A stretch of DNA of 44,041 bases. Origin: a virus. Positions within the stretch are counted from its first letter, which is position 1. Each line of letters opens with the position of its first letter. Below, in pieces: positions 7,851 to 15,595 of the stretch. Location: the IMG/VR virus record IMGVR_UViG_3300009506_000064, positions 1-44,041 of that record; one strand, written 5' to 3'. Both the position numbers and the translations under genes were made by a program. Under the pieces are notes generated by a model. That model was not told the DNA's origin. It did not search any database and worked only from the letters and a program-made list of their open reading frames with translations.

Positions 7851-9101
7851 TTAACCTTCTGGAAAGTATTTTTGTATTAATTCAGGATAAGCTCTAAGTC
7901 CTTTGCGAGTGATGTTCTTTTTTTTACCTATTTTTAATAAATGTTCAGCTAAAGCTTCTTTAGTTTTTTGGGTATCTCTTTCTATATGTAAGTGAATATT
8001 ATCTTTTTCTCCGTGGATTATAAATTCAAAACCATCTTTTTGCCATAATTGTCCTTTTTCTCCATGAATATTTACAGATATTGGTTTACCCGGTAGGTTT
8101 TCTTTTATTTTATTAATAGCTTCAGGAGAAGCGTTTTTTAATCGCATATCAATAGCTTCACCAATTTCATGTAAACTCCAATCACCTTTTCCTCGTTTTC
8201 CTGAGGTGATTTCTGGTATAATGCCTGCTTTATTTAAAATAGGACTAATTATGTTTAACGCTGGACCTAGATTAGAACTTATTTCATTTGGATTTATATC
8301 TTTTTTATCTGCTATTTTTATACCTGTTTCTTTCATAAAAGCACTAAAATTAGAAGCAGGTTCTTGAACTTCTTTTGGTAGTAACGATTGAGTGGGCGTT
8401 ATAGATTTTTTATAGGCGGCTATGTTTTGAGTTCTACGTATAGCGCTTCTATCTTCTTTTGTTAATCCTTCAATAATTAAAGGTTTTATTATATGTGTTT
8501 TTAAAGCTGATTCTATTTTACGGGATTCTAAGTACCGCGCCCATTCTTGTTTAGTTTCATCATCTCTTTTTGTATTGAAGAGATTACCTTTATATTCAAA
8601 TTTTTCCATTCCAGCCGTTCTAGCTTTTTTGAATGCTTCTTTAAAATTAACAGGGGACGCTTCTTCAGGTGCTTCATCTATTATTTTTTCCCATTTTGCT
8701 TCATCTTTAAAAATTTTTTCGCTTTTAACGGGTTCGGGAGTAGTAATAGTTGGAATTGTAGATAGAATTTCTTTAATTGGTTCTTTTTTTTGTAAATCGA
8801 GTCCAGCGCGTTTTGCTAATCTTTCTATAACAATTGGATCGGGTTCTTCTTTTATAGACCTTATAAGAGAAGGATCAATACGCTCGCGTTCTTGTTGTGT
8901 GTCTCCCATCTCTAAGTTTAGATATTCTCTATAAAGTTTAGGTTCTGCCAGTCGGGCCGGGAGTTTTTGTTTTAGGTTACTAGATCCCAATCCAGCACGA
9001 GCAGCTAAATGATCAATGATAGGATTTTCTGGAGCTTTTGACGTTGGTTTATTTTGAGATAAATTAAACGCAAAAAGCTTTTCTGGCATAATTTCAGCCA
9101 T
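7851..9101 (-). CDS. M15-type peptidoglycan peptidase, endolysin or virion-associated lysin candidate
   Basis: A 416-residue protein whose C-terminal quarter carries WSLHEIGEAIDMR (308-320; zinc ligands H311 and D318) and NIHLHIE (368-374; HLH 370-372), the SxHxxGxAxD and HxH signatures of M15 D,D-carboxypeptidase/L-alanyl-D-glutamate peptidase domains. The first ~250 residues are charged and hydrophilic and contain two similar segments (IDHLAARAGL near 29-38, IERLAKRAGL near 92-101) of unknown role. No signal peptide. Position just before a holin candidate favours an endolysin. The long N-terminal part and a FEYKGNLFNTKRDDE stretch (168-182) would also suit a virion protein that opens the cell wall at entry. 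GGAG precedes the ATG. Confidence 0.65.
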   Translation of the reverse strand: MAEIMPEKLFAFNLSQNKPTSKAPENPIIDHLAARAGLGSSNLKQKLPARLAEPKLYREYLNLEMGDTQQERERIDPSLIRSIKEEPDPIVIERLAKRAGLDLQKKEPIKEILSTIPTITTPEPVKSEKIFKDEAKWEKIIDEAPEEASPVNFKEAFKKARTAGMEKFEYKGNLFNTKRDDETKQEWARYLESRKIESALKTHIIKPLIIEGLTKEDRSAIRRTQNIAAYKKSITPTQSLLPKEVQEPASNFSAFMKETGIKIADKKDINPNEISSNLGPALNIISPILNKAGIIPEITSGKRGKGDWSLHEIGEAIDMRLKNASPEAINKIKENLPGKPISVNIHGEKGQLWQKDGFEFIIHGEKDNIHLHIERDTQKTKEALAEHLLKIGKKKNITRKGLRAYPELIQKYFPEG

Positions 9102-9120
9102 GAATTATTCTCCGAAGTTG

Positions 9121-9477
9121 TTATATTGTAGTTTTTTTCTTAGAACAACTTTCTGCAAATTCTTCACAATCATTAGAAGTTGTTTGAACTTTAACTCGTT
9201 GATCTTTTTTACTTGTTACCCAGCCCATTTGATTAAGATCTTCTTCAGGAATTAACCAATGATTTTTATGAGCGCAGTAAGGACAACAGCCAACAGATAG
9301 TTCTTCATTAAACATTGTTTCAAAAAATGTTTCGCTTTTAGAAGTTTCGTTTAATTCATTAATTATTTGAAGACGCACAGCTTCTGATGTTTGAGGGTCT
9401 ACAATCATGCTAGCTAATACAGAAGCATTTTCTTCATCAAAATCTTTTATTAAGTCTTTTATTTTCTTATTTGACAA
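9121..9477 (-). CDS. hypothetical Cys-rich (zinc-ribbon-like) protein
   Basis: A 118-residue protein. The N-terminal half is acidic and helical (IKDLIKDFDEENASVLASM). The C-terminal half has GCCPYCAHKNHW and, about 40 residues later, NDCEEFAESC, four cysteines that could hold one zinc. The start is TTG at 9475-9477, chosen because GGAG sits at the right distance upstream and no ATG is nearby. It is the first gene after one copy of the intergenic promoter-like motif and precedes the M15 peptidase gene by 19 bases. Such proteins occur in virion clusters, but I do not recognise its function. Confidence 0.7.
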   Translation of the reverse strand: MSNKKIKDLIKDFDEENASVLASMIVDPQTSEAVRLQIINELNETSKSETFFETMFNEELSVGCCPYCAHKNHWLIPEEDLNQMGWVTSKKDQRVKVQTTSNDCEEFAESCSKKKTTI

Positions 9478-9483
9478 AGTATT

Positions 9484-9513
9484 CTCCTAATAAATAATAC
9501 CGTTTGTTTATTT
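9484..9513 (-). promoter_or_regulatory. phage promoter-like motif, copy 1
   Basis: On the minus strand this reads AAATAAACAAACGG then TATTATTTATTAGGAG, nearly identical over its whole length to the copy at 14301. It lies in the 66-base gap between the recombinase gene and the Cys-rich protein gene and points at the latter. The terminal TTAGGAG also supplies the ribosome binding site for the TTG start at 9477. Probably drives the lysis-packaging-sulfotransferase operon. Confidence 0.75.
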
Positions 9514-9543
9514 GATGAAGAAATTTAGTTTACTTGAATAATT

Positions 9544-10374
9544 TCATTTATCGGTTTCGGGAAGAAAATCTATCTTACTTTCTTCGTTTGTTAGGTTCCA
9601 ATATATATCTAAAGTGGTAGAGACAGAGCTGTGTCCTAACCAAGCAGATACTTGTTTAGCGTGTATTCTTTTAGTTTTATTGGTTAAGGCTAGAGAAGCA
9701 AAAGTATGTCTAAGATCATGAAAACGTAGTATCGGTATTTTTGCGTGCGCGCATAAGCGCCTGAGAATTGGATTTGGATCAAATTGTTCAAAAATTTTTT
9801 CATTAGGATTACTTAATAAAACATTTCTAGTTTTTATTAAAGTTTTAGTGAGTTCTGGACTCATAGGAACTATCCGGCTTTTACCGTTTTTAGTAGGACC
9901 ATCATAGGAATGAGAAATTTTGATTTTTCCGTTTAATACATCAACATCTTTACATCTAAGTCCAAATATCTCTCCTCTACGTAATCCAGCATGTAAAGCT
10001 AATAACATAACAGGATAGAATTTAGGTTCTAATCTTTGCGTTATTTTCATTAAAGTTAAAGATTGTTCAGCGTTTAGGGCTAATACTTCAGTTTGTTGTT
10101 CGCTTCTTTTTAAACTTTTAATATATTGTTTAGTGTCAATATCAGTTCCGCCCATAAATTTAATATAACGGTTTAATAGTCTTATTAATGTTATTTTTGT
10201 ATTTTTAGATAAATTCTTTTGTTCCCATTTTGTTAGCATAAATAATGTTGATTCTCTTGTCCAATTTTTCCAATTTGGTTCTTCTCCGCAGGGAAATTCT
10301 ATATGTGCTTTAAATAAACTTTTATAGGTTTTAACGGTTGCCGGGCGTCCGGTTAGGGTTTCTGTGAAGTCCAT
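9544..10374 (-). CDS. int: tyrosine recombinase / phage integrase
   Basis: A 276-residue protein with a short N-terminal SAM-like/core-binding domain (about 1-95) and a catalytic domain with HAGLRRGEIFGL (R132), TKNGKSR (a lysine near 162-165), HDLRHTFASLAL (H219, R222), WLGHSSVSTTLDIYW (H248, nucleophile Y258). All active-site residues are present, so it should be active. The family integrates phage genomes or resolves circular multimers. It is shorter than typical integrases (about 320-400), lacking an arm-binding domain. GAGGAGG precedes the ATG. Its promoter-like motif is the same as that upstream of virion genes, which is unusual for a lysogeny gene. No excisionase or repressor is visible nearby. 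Confidence 0.88.
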   Translation of the reverse strand: MDFTETLTGRPATVKTYKSLFKAHIEFPCGEEPNWKNWTRESTLFMLTKWEQKNLSKNTKITLIRLLNRYIKFMGGTDIDTKQYIKSLKRSEQQTEVLALNAEQSLTLMKITQRLEPKFYPVMLLALHAGLRRGEIFGLRCKDVDVLNGKIKISHSYDGPTKNGKSRIVPMSPELTKTLIKTRNVLLSNPNEKIFEQFDPNPILRRLCAHAKIPILRFHDLRHTFASLALTNKTKRIHAKQVSAWLGHSSVSTTLDIYWNLTNEESKIDFLPETDK

Positions 10375-10380
10375 AGGTTT

Positions 10381-10409
10381 CCTCCTCTAGTATATAATAC
10401 CGTTTATCC
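10381..10409 (-). promoter_or_regulatory. phage promoter-like motif, copy 2 (recombinase)
   Basis: On the minus strand it reads GGATAAACGGTATTATATAC then TAGAGGAGG, followed by AAACCT and the recombinase ATG. It differs from the consensus by one base in the core (ATATA instead of ATTTA). The GAGGAGG end is the recombinase ribosome site, leaving room for only a very short untranslated leader if transcription begins at the G of TAG. It faces away from copy 3; the two cores are about 60 bases apart. Confidence 0.7.
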
Positions 10410-10450
10410 AGAAAAACGGCAGGATAAAATTAATAAAATAGCTTAATCAA

Positions 10451-10479
10451 ACTAAAATACGGTATTATTTAATAGAGGA
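10451..10479 (+). promoter_or_regulatory. phage promoter-like motif, copy 3 (start of rightward virion operon)
   Basis: Reads ACTAAAATACGGTATTATTT then AATAGAGGA, with the ATG of the 84-residue gene seven bases further on. The bases before it (TAGCTTAATCAAA) are repeated before copy 4 at 14291. The 110-base gap 10375-10485 holds only this and the divergent copy 2; I see no tRNA-like or clear attachment-core sequence in it. Confidence 0.75.
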
Positions 10480-10485
10480 TTTTGC

Positions 10486-10740
10486 ATGCCTACAGATAAT
10501 TGGACCTATGAAGAGGGTCCATCAAAAACAGATAAATATGAGTGGCGAATACCTAATAACGAAGATCAGCATGGAGAACAAACTGTAGCTCCCGGGGATT
10601 TGGCTGTTAAGCCTAAAGATCTAACTCTTGTTCCTACTAAACCTCCTGCGCGTTCTGGTATTCAACATGGTACTGAAGATTGGAATTATACGAGCATTCC
10701 AGATATGAATTGGTATGTCTGGGGAATTATTGAGGATTAA
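10486..10740 (+). CDS. hypothetical 84-residue protein
   Basis: A small hydrophilic, Trp- and Pro-rich protein (several W residues, 'WTYEEGP' at the start and 'NWYVWGI' near the end). No domain recognised, no signal or membrane segment. First gene of the rightward operon, immediately behind promoter-like copy 3 and before the large tail protein, so a tail-accessory role is possible. AGAGGA is its ribosome site. Confidence 0.7.
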   Translation: MPTDNWTYEEGPSKTDKYEWRIPNNEDQHGEQTVAPGDLAVKPKDLTLVPTKPPARSGIQHGTEDWNYTSIPDMNWYVWGIIED

Positions 10741-10760
10741 TTTTTAGTAGTGAGGAAAAT

Positions 10761-11051
10761 ATGGCTAGCGCAGCAGTAATCAAAAAACTTTTATTGAAAT
10801 ATTTTAGAGAGGCCCCTAAAGAAATTATTATAGATTATTTAGAGATTATGTTTAATTCTCTATCTACAGCACAGAAATTAGCTTTAATCAAGGCCGCTAA
10901 AAATTACTTATTACCTAAAGCACAAGATGATTTAATAACAATTAGTGTTTCTTGTGATACTCTTCGTACTGAGGCTTCTTTGATTACTGAAAATGCTGAT
11001 ACTATGGTTTCTGAGGCTCAAGAATTAGTAGACGATATAGAGAGTTTATAA
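10761..11051 (+). CDS. hypothetical helical protein upstream of tail protein
   Basis: A 96-residue protein predicted to be almost wholly helical (AAVIKKLLLKYFREAPKE, then long Ala/Leu/Glu-rich helices). No recognised domain. GAGG precedes the ATG, and the large tail protein gene starts 16 bases downstream. It may be a tail-fibre assembly or accessory protein by position only. Confidence 0.7.
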   Translation: MASAAVIKKLLLKYFREAPKEIIIDYLEIMFNSLSTAQKLALIKAAKNYLLPKAQDDLITISVSCDTLRTEASLITENADTMVSEAQELVDDIESL

Positions 11052-11067
11052 GTAAGATTTAGGAGTT

Positions 11068-14000
11068 ATGATGGCTAATGTAATTAGAAACGGGACTTTT
11101 TATGGTATTTGGCCTGTTTTAGACGGTAAAGGAATCAATTATCAATGGGGTGAGATAAGATCAAATACGGCTGAAACAAAAGCTATTGTTAGAAGTTCAG
11201 TACAAGAGTTGGAAGATGGGATAGACGAATTAAATGCTCTTAGGTCTCTTCTTGGATTATCTTTTGGTGATTTAGATTTTAGTAATAAATTTCGTTTTTA
11301 TTATGATCAAACAACAGAAGAACTTTGTTGTCAAAAAAATGACGGTACGGTAGAATCTCCTATTTGGACGGATGCTTGGTGTGTTAGATTTCATGATGGG
11401 CAATTTCAAGTAGTTAGTACTGGAGGAATTCAATCGGCGGCGGGTTTCTACGGTTCAGGTTTACAATCAATTGAGGAAGTGGCTGAATCTGGTACAGGCG
11501 CTGATGTTTCTATTCGTAATCCTACTAAAATTTTCTTTAATGTCGGGGATGGTTTATCTGTAGAAGAAATTGCTGCTGGGGCGAACAAAGGTCAACCTGA
11601 GATTAGGTTTAGTCAACCTTTTGGACAAGCACAAAAGTTTTCTAAGTCTGGTAGAGTGTGGCGTGTAGATCATAATTATGGTCTTACTCCTGTTCTTGTT
11701 CAAGTTATGGATGCGGACGATAGAGTAGTTATTCCAGATGTAGCAGATGTTTCAGATGAAAATACTGCTTGGTTTTATTTTAATGATTCTTTTACAGGTT
11801 CGGTTTATATTGCTTCTGGAGGTGTAGGGGCTGCTTCTCTTGTTCCTCGTGATCCTTTTTATCTTGTTGTTCGACACAGCGGGCAGTCTGCTTCTCCTGA
11901 TAATTTGTTTAAACCAAATTGTGATTTAATTTTTGATGAACGATATTTTTATGTAAATCCGAATCAAGATGAAGATGCTGGTGGGGCTCATAAGGAAGTT
12001 TTTGTTAGCTTATCTTCTGATACAATTGGGGTGGATTTAACAGACGGTGAGAACGTCTTTCCAAGTACAGATAAGATTAATTTTAATCATGATCGTTTTT
12101 ATCTTACTTCTGATTCAGAAGGTAAGCCTGTTGTTAATAGCCGTTTTCTTGATTCTGTTAGATTTGAGGCTCATGTTAGAGTAGATGATTCTGTTTATGT
12201 AGAAAATGCTGTTACGGCTGAGGCATTTTATTTGGCTCCGGGTTCAGGTGGGGAATTAAGTAAGTCGGAGAATGATGTTAAATTAGCGTCTAAAGATGGT
12301 GATGTTATTATTGATGATGATCTTCAAGTAACAGGCGCTGTACAAGCAGATGATACTATTTATGTAGAAAATGCTGTTACGGCTGAAGCTTTTTATGTTA
12401 AAGCAGGATATGAACTTAGTTCTGAAATACTTAAAGCTCCAGAGGGAAATTTTAGTGGTTATGTTAATGTTGATGATTCTGTTTATGTAGAAAACATAGT
12501 TACGGCTGAAGCTTTTTATGTTAAGTCTGGGCATGAATTAGGATGTGATGGACTTATAACTAGTGATGGAAATTTTAGTGGTTATGTTAATGTTGATGAT
12601 TCTGTTTATGTAGAAAATATAGTTACGGCTGAAGCTTTTTATGTTAAGTCTGGAAACGAGTTAGGTCCGGACGGTCTTCATGTTAATGATATTGATGCTA
12701 GTGGTTATGTTAATGTTGATGATTCTGTTTATGTAGAAAATATAGTTACGGCTGAAGCTTTTTATCTAGCTTCTGGAGGTGAAATAAGTAAATCCGGTGA
12801 TGATGTTATATTAGCGTCTAGTGTTGGTGATGTTATTATTGATGATTGCGCTAAAATTACTGATTGTTTAGTTATTGGAGAAGATCAAACTTATGCTACC
12901 GGTGTTAAGAATTTAATTGAAATTCCTGATTCTGTAATTCAAGATGGGGAAGGCGGAAATATTAACGTTTTATCCGGACTTAGTTCATCGGCTTTAACCA
13001 AGATAAATTCAGCACAAACTTTAACTTCTGCGGCTACTTTCGTTGATAGGACTATATTCCGGGAGACCGGAGCAATCGCTGGAAGTCATACATTATTACA
13101 AAAAATAGGTGTTCAAGCAACTCCAACATATCAGATTGGACACGATGGAACTAGTACCGCAGCAGTTCCTACTTTTTGTGGTATTGGTTCTAGTCCGATT
13201 GTAAAACGAAAGTCTGGAAATACTGGTAATGTTACTGTTACAGAGATGTCTGGATTTAATACGAATCCTCTCAATCCTCTTATTGCTTTTGTTTCCGCTC
13301 AACAAATAAATGCAGGCTTTACTATAACTAAATATGCTCATTTTATAGCTCATTCAGACGTATCTGGTGGTCTTGTAAAGACAGGTGGAACGATTACTAC
13401 TGAAATAGGTTTGGATCTTCAGAATATTAATCTTGGTACTACTTGTATATCTATTAATTCTACGGCTACTGGCGCTACTATGCGGCATCGTGGTAAAGTT
13501 AGTCTTGGAACTACTTCTACTCCTTCTGTGTCTTTAGGCGGTACTGCGTATGCGCCTAAATTGTATGTAGAAAGTAACGATGGAGATATGTATGAGTGGA
13601 TTGTAGCTAAATATGATAATACTAATGCTAATCATTTAGTTTATGCTCGTGCTCGTGGAACTTTAGCTTCTCCTAGTGCGATTGCTACTGGTAATACAAT
13701 TTTTAGTACTCAAGGTTGGGGTTATACTAATGGTTCTTTCTGGAAAGCAACTTCTTTTAATTCTGAAGTAGACGATACTGTTGGAGTTCAAGATGTGCCT
13801 GGGGCTTTTGTATTTAAAGTACATGGAGCAGGTACGGGTGTAAATGTTGTAGATATTGCTTTAAATATTAGAAGTAATTTAACTATGATAAATAGCGGTC
13901 ATAGAGGATATGCTAGTACTGGAATATTTAGTGGTACTTTAAGTGGGAATGTTAATGATTATGCTTCATATGGTGAAAAAGGAATATGGAGAATTAATTG

Positions 14001-14259
14001 TGGGGCTGCTAACAGAACAATTACTGGTATTTTAGCTCCGGCGGCACCGTCTACTACTGATTTCTTAGAAATTACTATTATTAATGTGTCCGCGGCGGCA
14101 GCGGATCTTATTTTAGCTGATGAGGATGCAGGCTCTGTGGCGGCGAATAGAATTATTACGGGAACTGGAAGTGATTGGACTATTAGCCCAGACGAGGCGG
14201 CTCATTTAATTTATGATAATGTTACGGATCGTTGGCGTATTATTTCCCATCATCCTTAA
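11068..14259 (+). CDS. tail fibre / tailspike-type protein with internal repeats
   Basis: A 1063-residue protein. The N-terminal ~270 residues are mixed, possibly the virion-attachment part. Residues about 370-590 hold five copies of a VDDSVYVENxVTAEAFY segment, four of them exactly 41 residues apart. The rest is rich in T, S, G, N and V with beta-type repeats ('LSGNVNDYASYGEKGIWRI' near the end), as in trimeric beta-helical fibres or spikes. No glycosidase or lyase signature is visible. It probably binds the host surface. ATGATG is the start; AGGAG precedes it. The receptor is unknown; the last ~120 residues may be the trimerising tip. Confidence 0.7.
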   Translation: MMANVIRNGTFYGIWPVLDGKGINYQWGEIRSNTAETKAIVRSSVQELEDGIDELNALRSLLGLSFGDLDFSNKFRFYYDQTTEELCCQKNDGTVESPIWTDAWCVRFHDGQFQVVSTGGIQSAAGFYGSGLQSIEEVAESGTGADVSIRNPTKIFFNVGDGLSVEEIAAGANKGQPEIRFSQPFGQAQKFSKSGRVWRVDHNYGLTPVLVQVMDADDRVVIPDVADVSDENTAWFYFNDSFTGSVYIASGGVGAASLVPRDPFYLVVRHSGQSASPDNLFKPNCDLIFDERYFYVNPNQDEDAGGAHKEVFVSLSSDTIGVDLTDGENVFPSTDKINFNHDRFYLTSDSEGKPVVNSRFLDSVRFEAHVRVDDSVYVENAVTAEAFYLAPGSGGELSKSENDVKLASKDGDVIIDDDLQVTGAVQADDTIYVENAVTAEAFYVKAGYELSSEILKAPEGNFSGYVNVDDSVYVENIVTAEAFYVKSGHELGCDGLITSDGNFSGYVNVDDSVYVENIVTAEAFYVKSGNELGPDGLHVNDIDASGYVNVDDSVYVENIVTAEAFYLASGGEISKSGDDVILASSVGDVIIDDCAKITDCLVIGEDQTYATGVKNLIEIPDSVIQDGEGGNINVLSGLSSSALTKINSAQTLTSAATFVDRTIFRETGAIAGSHTLLQKIGVQATPTYQIGHDGTSTAAVPTFCGIGSSPIVKRKSGNTGNVTVTEMSGFNTNPLNPLIAFVSAQQINAGFTITKYAHFIAHSDVSGGLVKTGGTITTEIGLDLQNINLGTTCISINSTATGATMRHRGKVSLGTTSTPSVSLGGTAYAPKLYVESNDGDMYEWIVAKYDNTNANHLVYARARGTLASPSAIATGNTIFSTQGWGYTNGSFWKATSFNSEVDDTVGVQDVPGAFVFKVHGAGTGVNVVDIALNIRSNLTMINSGHRGYASTGIFSGTLSGNVNDYASYGEKGIWRINCGAANRTITGILAPAAPSTTDFLEITIINVSAAAADLILADEDAGSVAANRIITGTGSDWTISPDEAAHLIYDNVTDRWRIISHHP
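12181..12765 (+). repeat. five in-frame repeats of about 50 bases inside the tail protein gene
   Basis: Units begin at 12181, 12346, 12469, 12592 and 12715, each encoding VDDSVYVEN(A/I)VTAEAFY with near-identical bases. Spacing is 165 bases for the first pair and exactly 123 bases (41 codons) for the next three. Copies 3-5 also share the preceding GYVN codons. The intervening codons vary. Low DNA divergence suggests recent duplication or homogenisation by recombination; flanking LASKDGDVIIDD and LASSVGDVIIDD segments are a further repeated pair. Confidence 0.9.
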
Positions 14260-14300
14260 TCAATAATATTAATTTTGATTTTTAATCAATTAGCTTAATC

Positions 14301-14329
14301 AAATAAACAAACGGTATTATTTATTAGGA
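14301..14329 (+). promoter_or_regulatory. phage promoter-like motif, copy 4
   Basis: Reads AAATAAACAAACGG then TATTATTTATTAGGA, the closest match to copy 1. It is in the 83-base gap after the large tail protein and before the 100-residue gene; an AAAAGGAG ribosome site follows. It would drive the accessory-tail and portal genes. Confidence 0.75.
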
Positions 14330-14342
14330 AAAGGAGTCTTTT

Positions 14343-14645
14343 ATGGCTGAGTATACTGGAACTAAAACCGCTAGAGTGTTGGGAAACGCTTCAGCAGCTA
14401 ATCGTACTCTTATTGCAGCAAACAGATCTGCTCTTATTTTAGGAATTTATGTAGCGGCAGATGGAGTGGCTGATATTGTTAATGTTCAAGATGCTAGTGG
14501 GAATGCTATAGGAGATATTGCGGTAGGAGCAGATGATACCGGTGGAATTAATACTCCTTTTTTGGTTGATAATGGTCTTTTAGTGGTATCTGGAGCTAGT
14601 GCAGCGACGACTTATATTATGGTAATTTATCGTCCGGATTGTTAA
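14343..14645 (+). CDS. hypothetical structural protein (beta-rich, 100 residues)
   Basis: A small Ala/Gly/Val-rich protein (ASAANRTLIAANRSALI, then VADIVNVQDASGNAI), likely all-beta. It has no signal peptide or Cys pair. Composition and position behind its own promoter-like motif, between tail-type genes, suggest a virion component such as a head or tail decoration subunit. No family recognised. AAAAGGAG precedes the ATG. Confidence 0.7.
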   Translation: MAEYTGTKTARVLGNASAANRTLIAANRSALILGIYVAADGVADIVNVQDASGNAIGDIAVGADDTGGINTPFLVDNGLLVVSGASAATTYIMVIYRPDC

Positions 14646-14647
14646 TT

Positions 14648-15286
14648 ATGGCTCAAACACGCGGTAAACATGCCATAAAGGGTGATTTTGCAGTTAGTGG
14701 GAATGCTGATTTTGAAAAAGGATTAACTTCTCCATATTTGGAAATTATTGATCAAAAATTAACAGGTACTCCGGGTGGAACTTTTAATGGTCAAAATGAT
14801 GAACCCGGAGCAGCGGCTTGGAAGACTAGAGATTTAACATATACTGTTCATGATGATTTTGCTACTGATATTACTTTAGCGGCGGCGGCTGGAGATGGAG
14901 GAGATATCACATTAGAAAAGGGGGTTTATTATGCTGAGATTTCAGCCCCTGCTTTTAATGTTAATGAGCATGTTGCTAGGTTAGCTGATGTAACAGATAA
15001 TCCAGGAGCGCAAGCTGATACTGTTATTTTGGGTACTTCAGAGTTTGCACCAGATACTGCTCTTTGGCAAGATAGTGTTCCGGCTGGTATGACTGTTGCA
15101 GCGTCTGCTCAAACTAGATCAATTGTTACTGGAAGATTTAGTCTTTCTAGTCAAAGAACTTTAGAGATTCAACATCGTTGTGCTAGAACACAGACTCTTG
15201 ATGGATTTGGAAGTGACGCGGGTTTTTATGAAGTAAATAACGTTTTTACTATTGTGAAAATGTGGAAACTTAGGGATTACGTATAA
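14648..15286 (+). CDS. putative tail/appendage structural protein
   Basis: A 212-residue protein starting MAQTRGKHAIKG. I chose the ATG at 14648 over an in-frame TTG nine bases earlier because that TTG lies inside the preceding gene. The centre (GGDITLEKGVYYAEISAPAF then a long Ala/Thr/Ser part) looks like a jelly-roll or C1q-like beta domain often found at the tips of phage appendages. No enzyme motif. It probably forms part of the host-binding apparatus with the two genes before it, inferred from context. Confidence 0.65.
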   Translation: MAQTRGKHAIKGDFAVSGNADFEKGLTSPYLEIIDQKLTGTPGGTFNGQNDEPGAAAWKTRDLTYTVHDDFATDITLAAAAGDGGDITLEKGVYYAEISAPAFNVNEHVARLADVTDNPGAQADTVILGTSEFAPDTALWQDSVPAGMTVAASAQTRSIVTGRFSLSSQRTLEIQHRCARTQTLDGFGSDAGFYEVNNVFTIVKMWKLRDYV

Positions 15287-15301
15287 AGGGAGAGATTAAT
15301 A

Positions 15302-15595
15302 ATGGCTAATCAAAATGATTATGATGCGCGAGGGGAAATGCTAATTCGTAGGGAAGAAGCTAAGTTAGAGAGAAGTAAAGCCCGTGCAGAAGCGCTTGAA
15401 AAGAACATGGAAGAGACTATTGCTGGTTTTCTTAAAAGAGAATCTACTAAGAAGGCTTTAGCGCGAGAGGCTATGGCGGCTACTAATAGTACTGGAAAAC
15501 GCGACGATATTTTTGATAAAGCTGGGGATGGAACTTATTCTAATGATCGGGAGGTTATTACTGGAGATGAGCCTCGACCTTGGGAAAGAAGTTAA
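15302..15595 (+). CDS. hypothetical charged protein upstream of portal
   Basis: A 97-residue hydrophilic protein with an alternating Glu/Lys/Arg helix (about 10-60, probably coiled coil) and a disordered acidic tail. GGGAGAG precedes the ATG. Its stop codon is followed immediately by the ATG of the next gene. No family recognised. Confidence 0.7.
   Translation: MANQNDYDARGEMLIRREEAKLERSKARAEALEKNMEETIAGFLKRESTKKALAREAMAATNSTGKRDDIFDKAGDGTYSNDREVITGDEPRPWERS

Noticed and set aside
8547-8934. Plus-strand open frames opposite the M15 peptidase gene
   Set aside because: They lack ribosome sites and are low-complexity Ser/Phe-rich translations typical of the reverse of an AT-rich gene.
10375-10485. 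Attachment site next to the recombinase
   Set aside because: The gap is accounted for by two divergent promoter-like motifs; I could not identify a core repeat or tRNA 3' fragment without comparing to integrated copies.
12181-12765. Regular repeats of near-constant spacing, CRISPR-like at first sight
   Set aside because: The repeats are in frame inside one long coding sequence, encode the same peptide, and the spacers are coding and similar to each other; no cas genes are present.
12283-13353. Minus-strand open frames opposite the tail protein gene
   Set aside because: They mirror the repeats and codon pattern of the sense gene (Asn/Ile/Ser-rich) and have no ribosome site.
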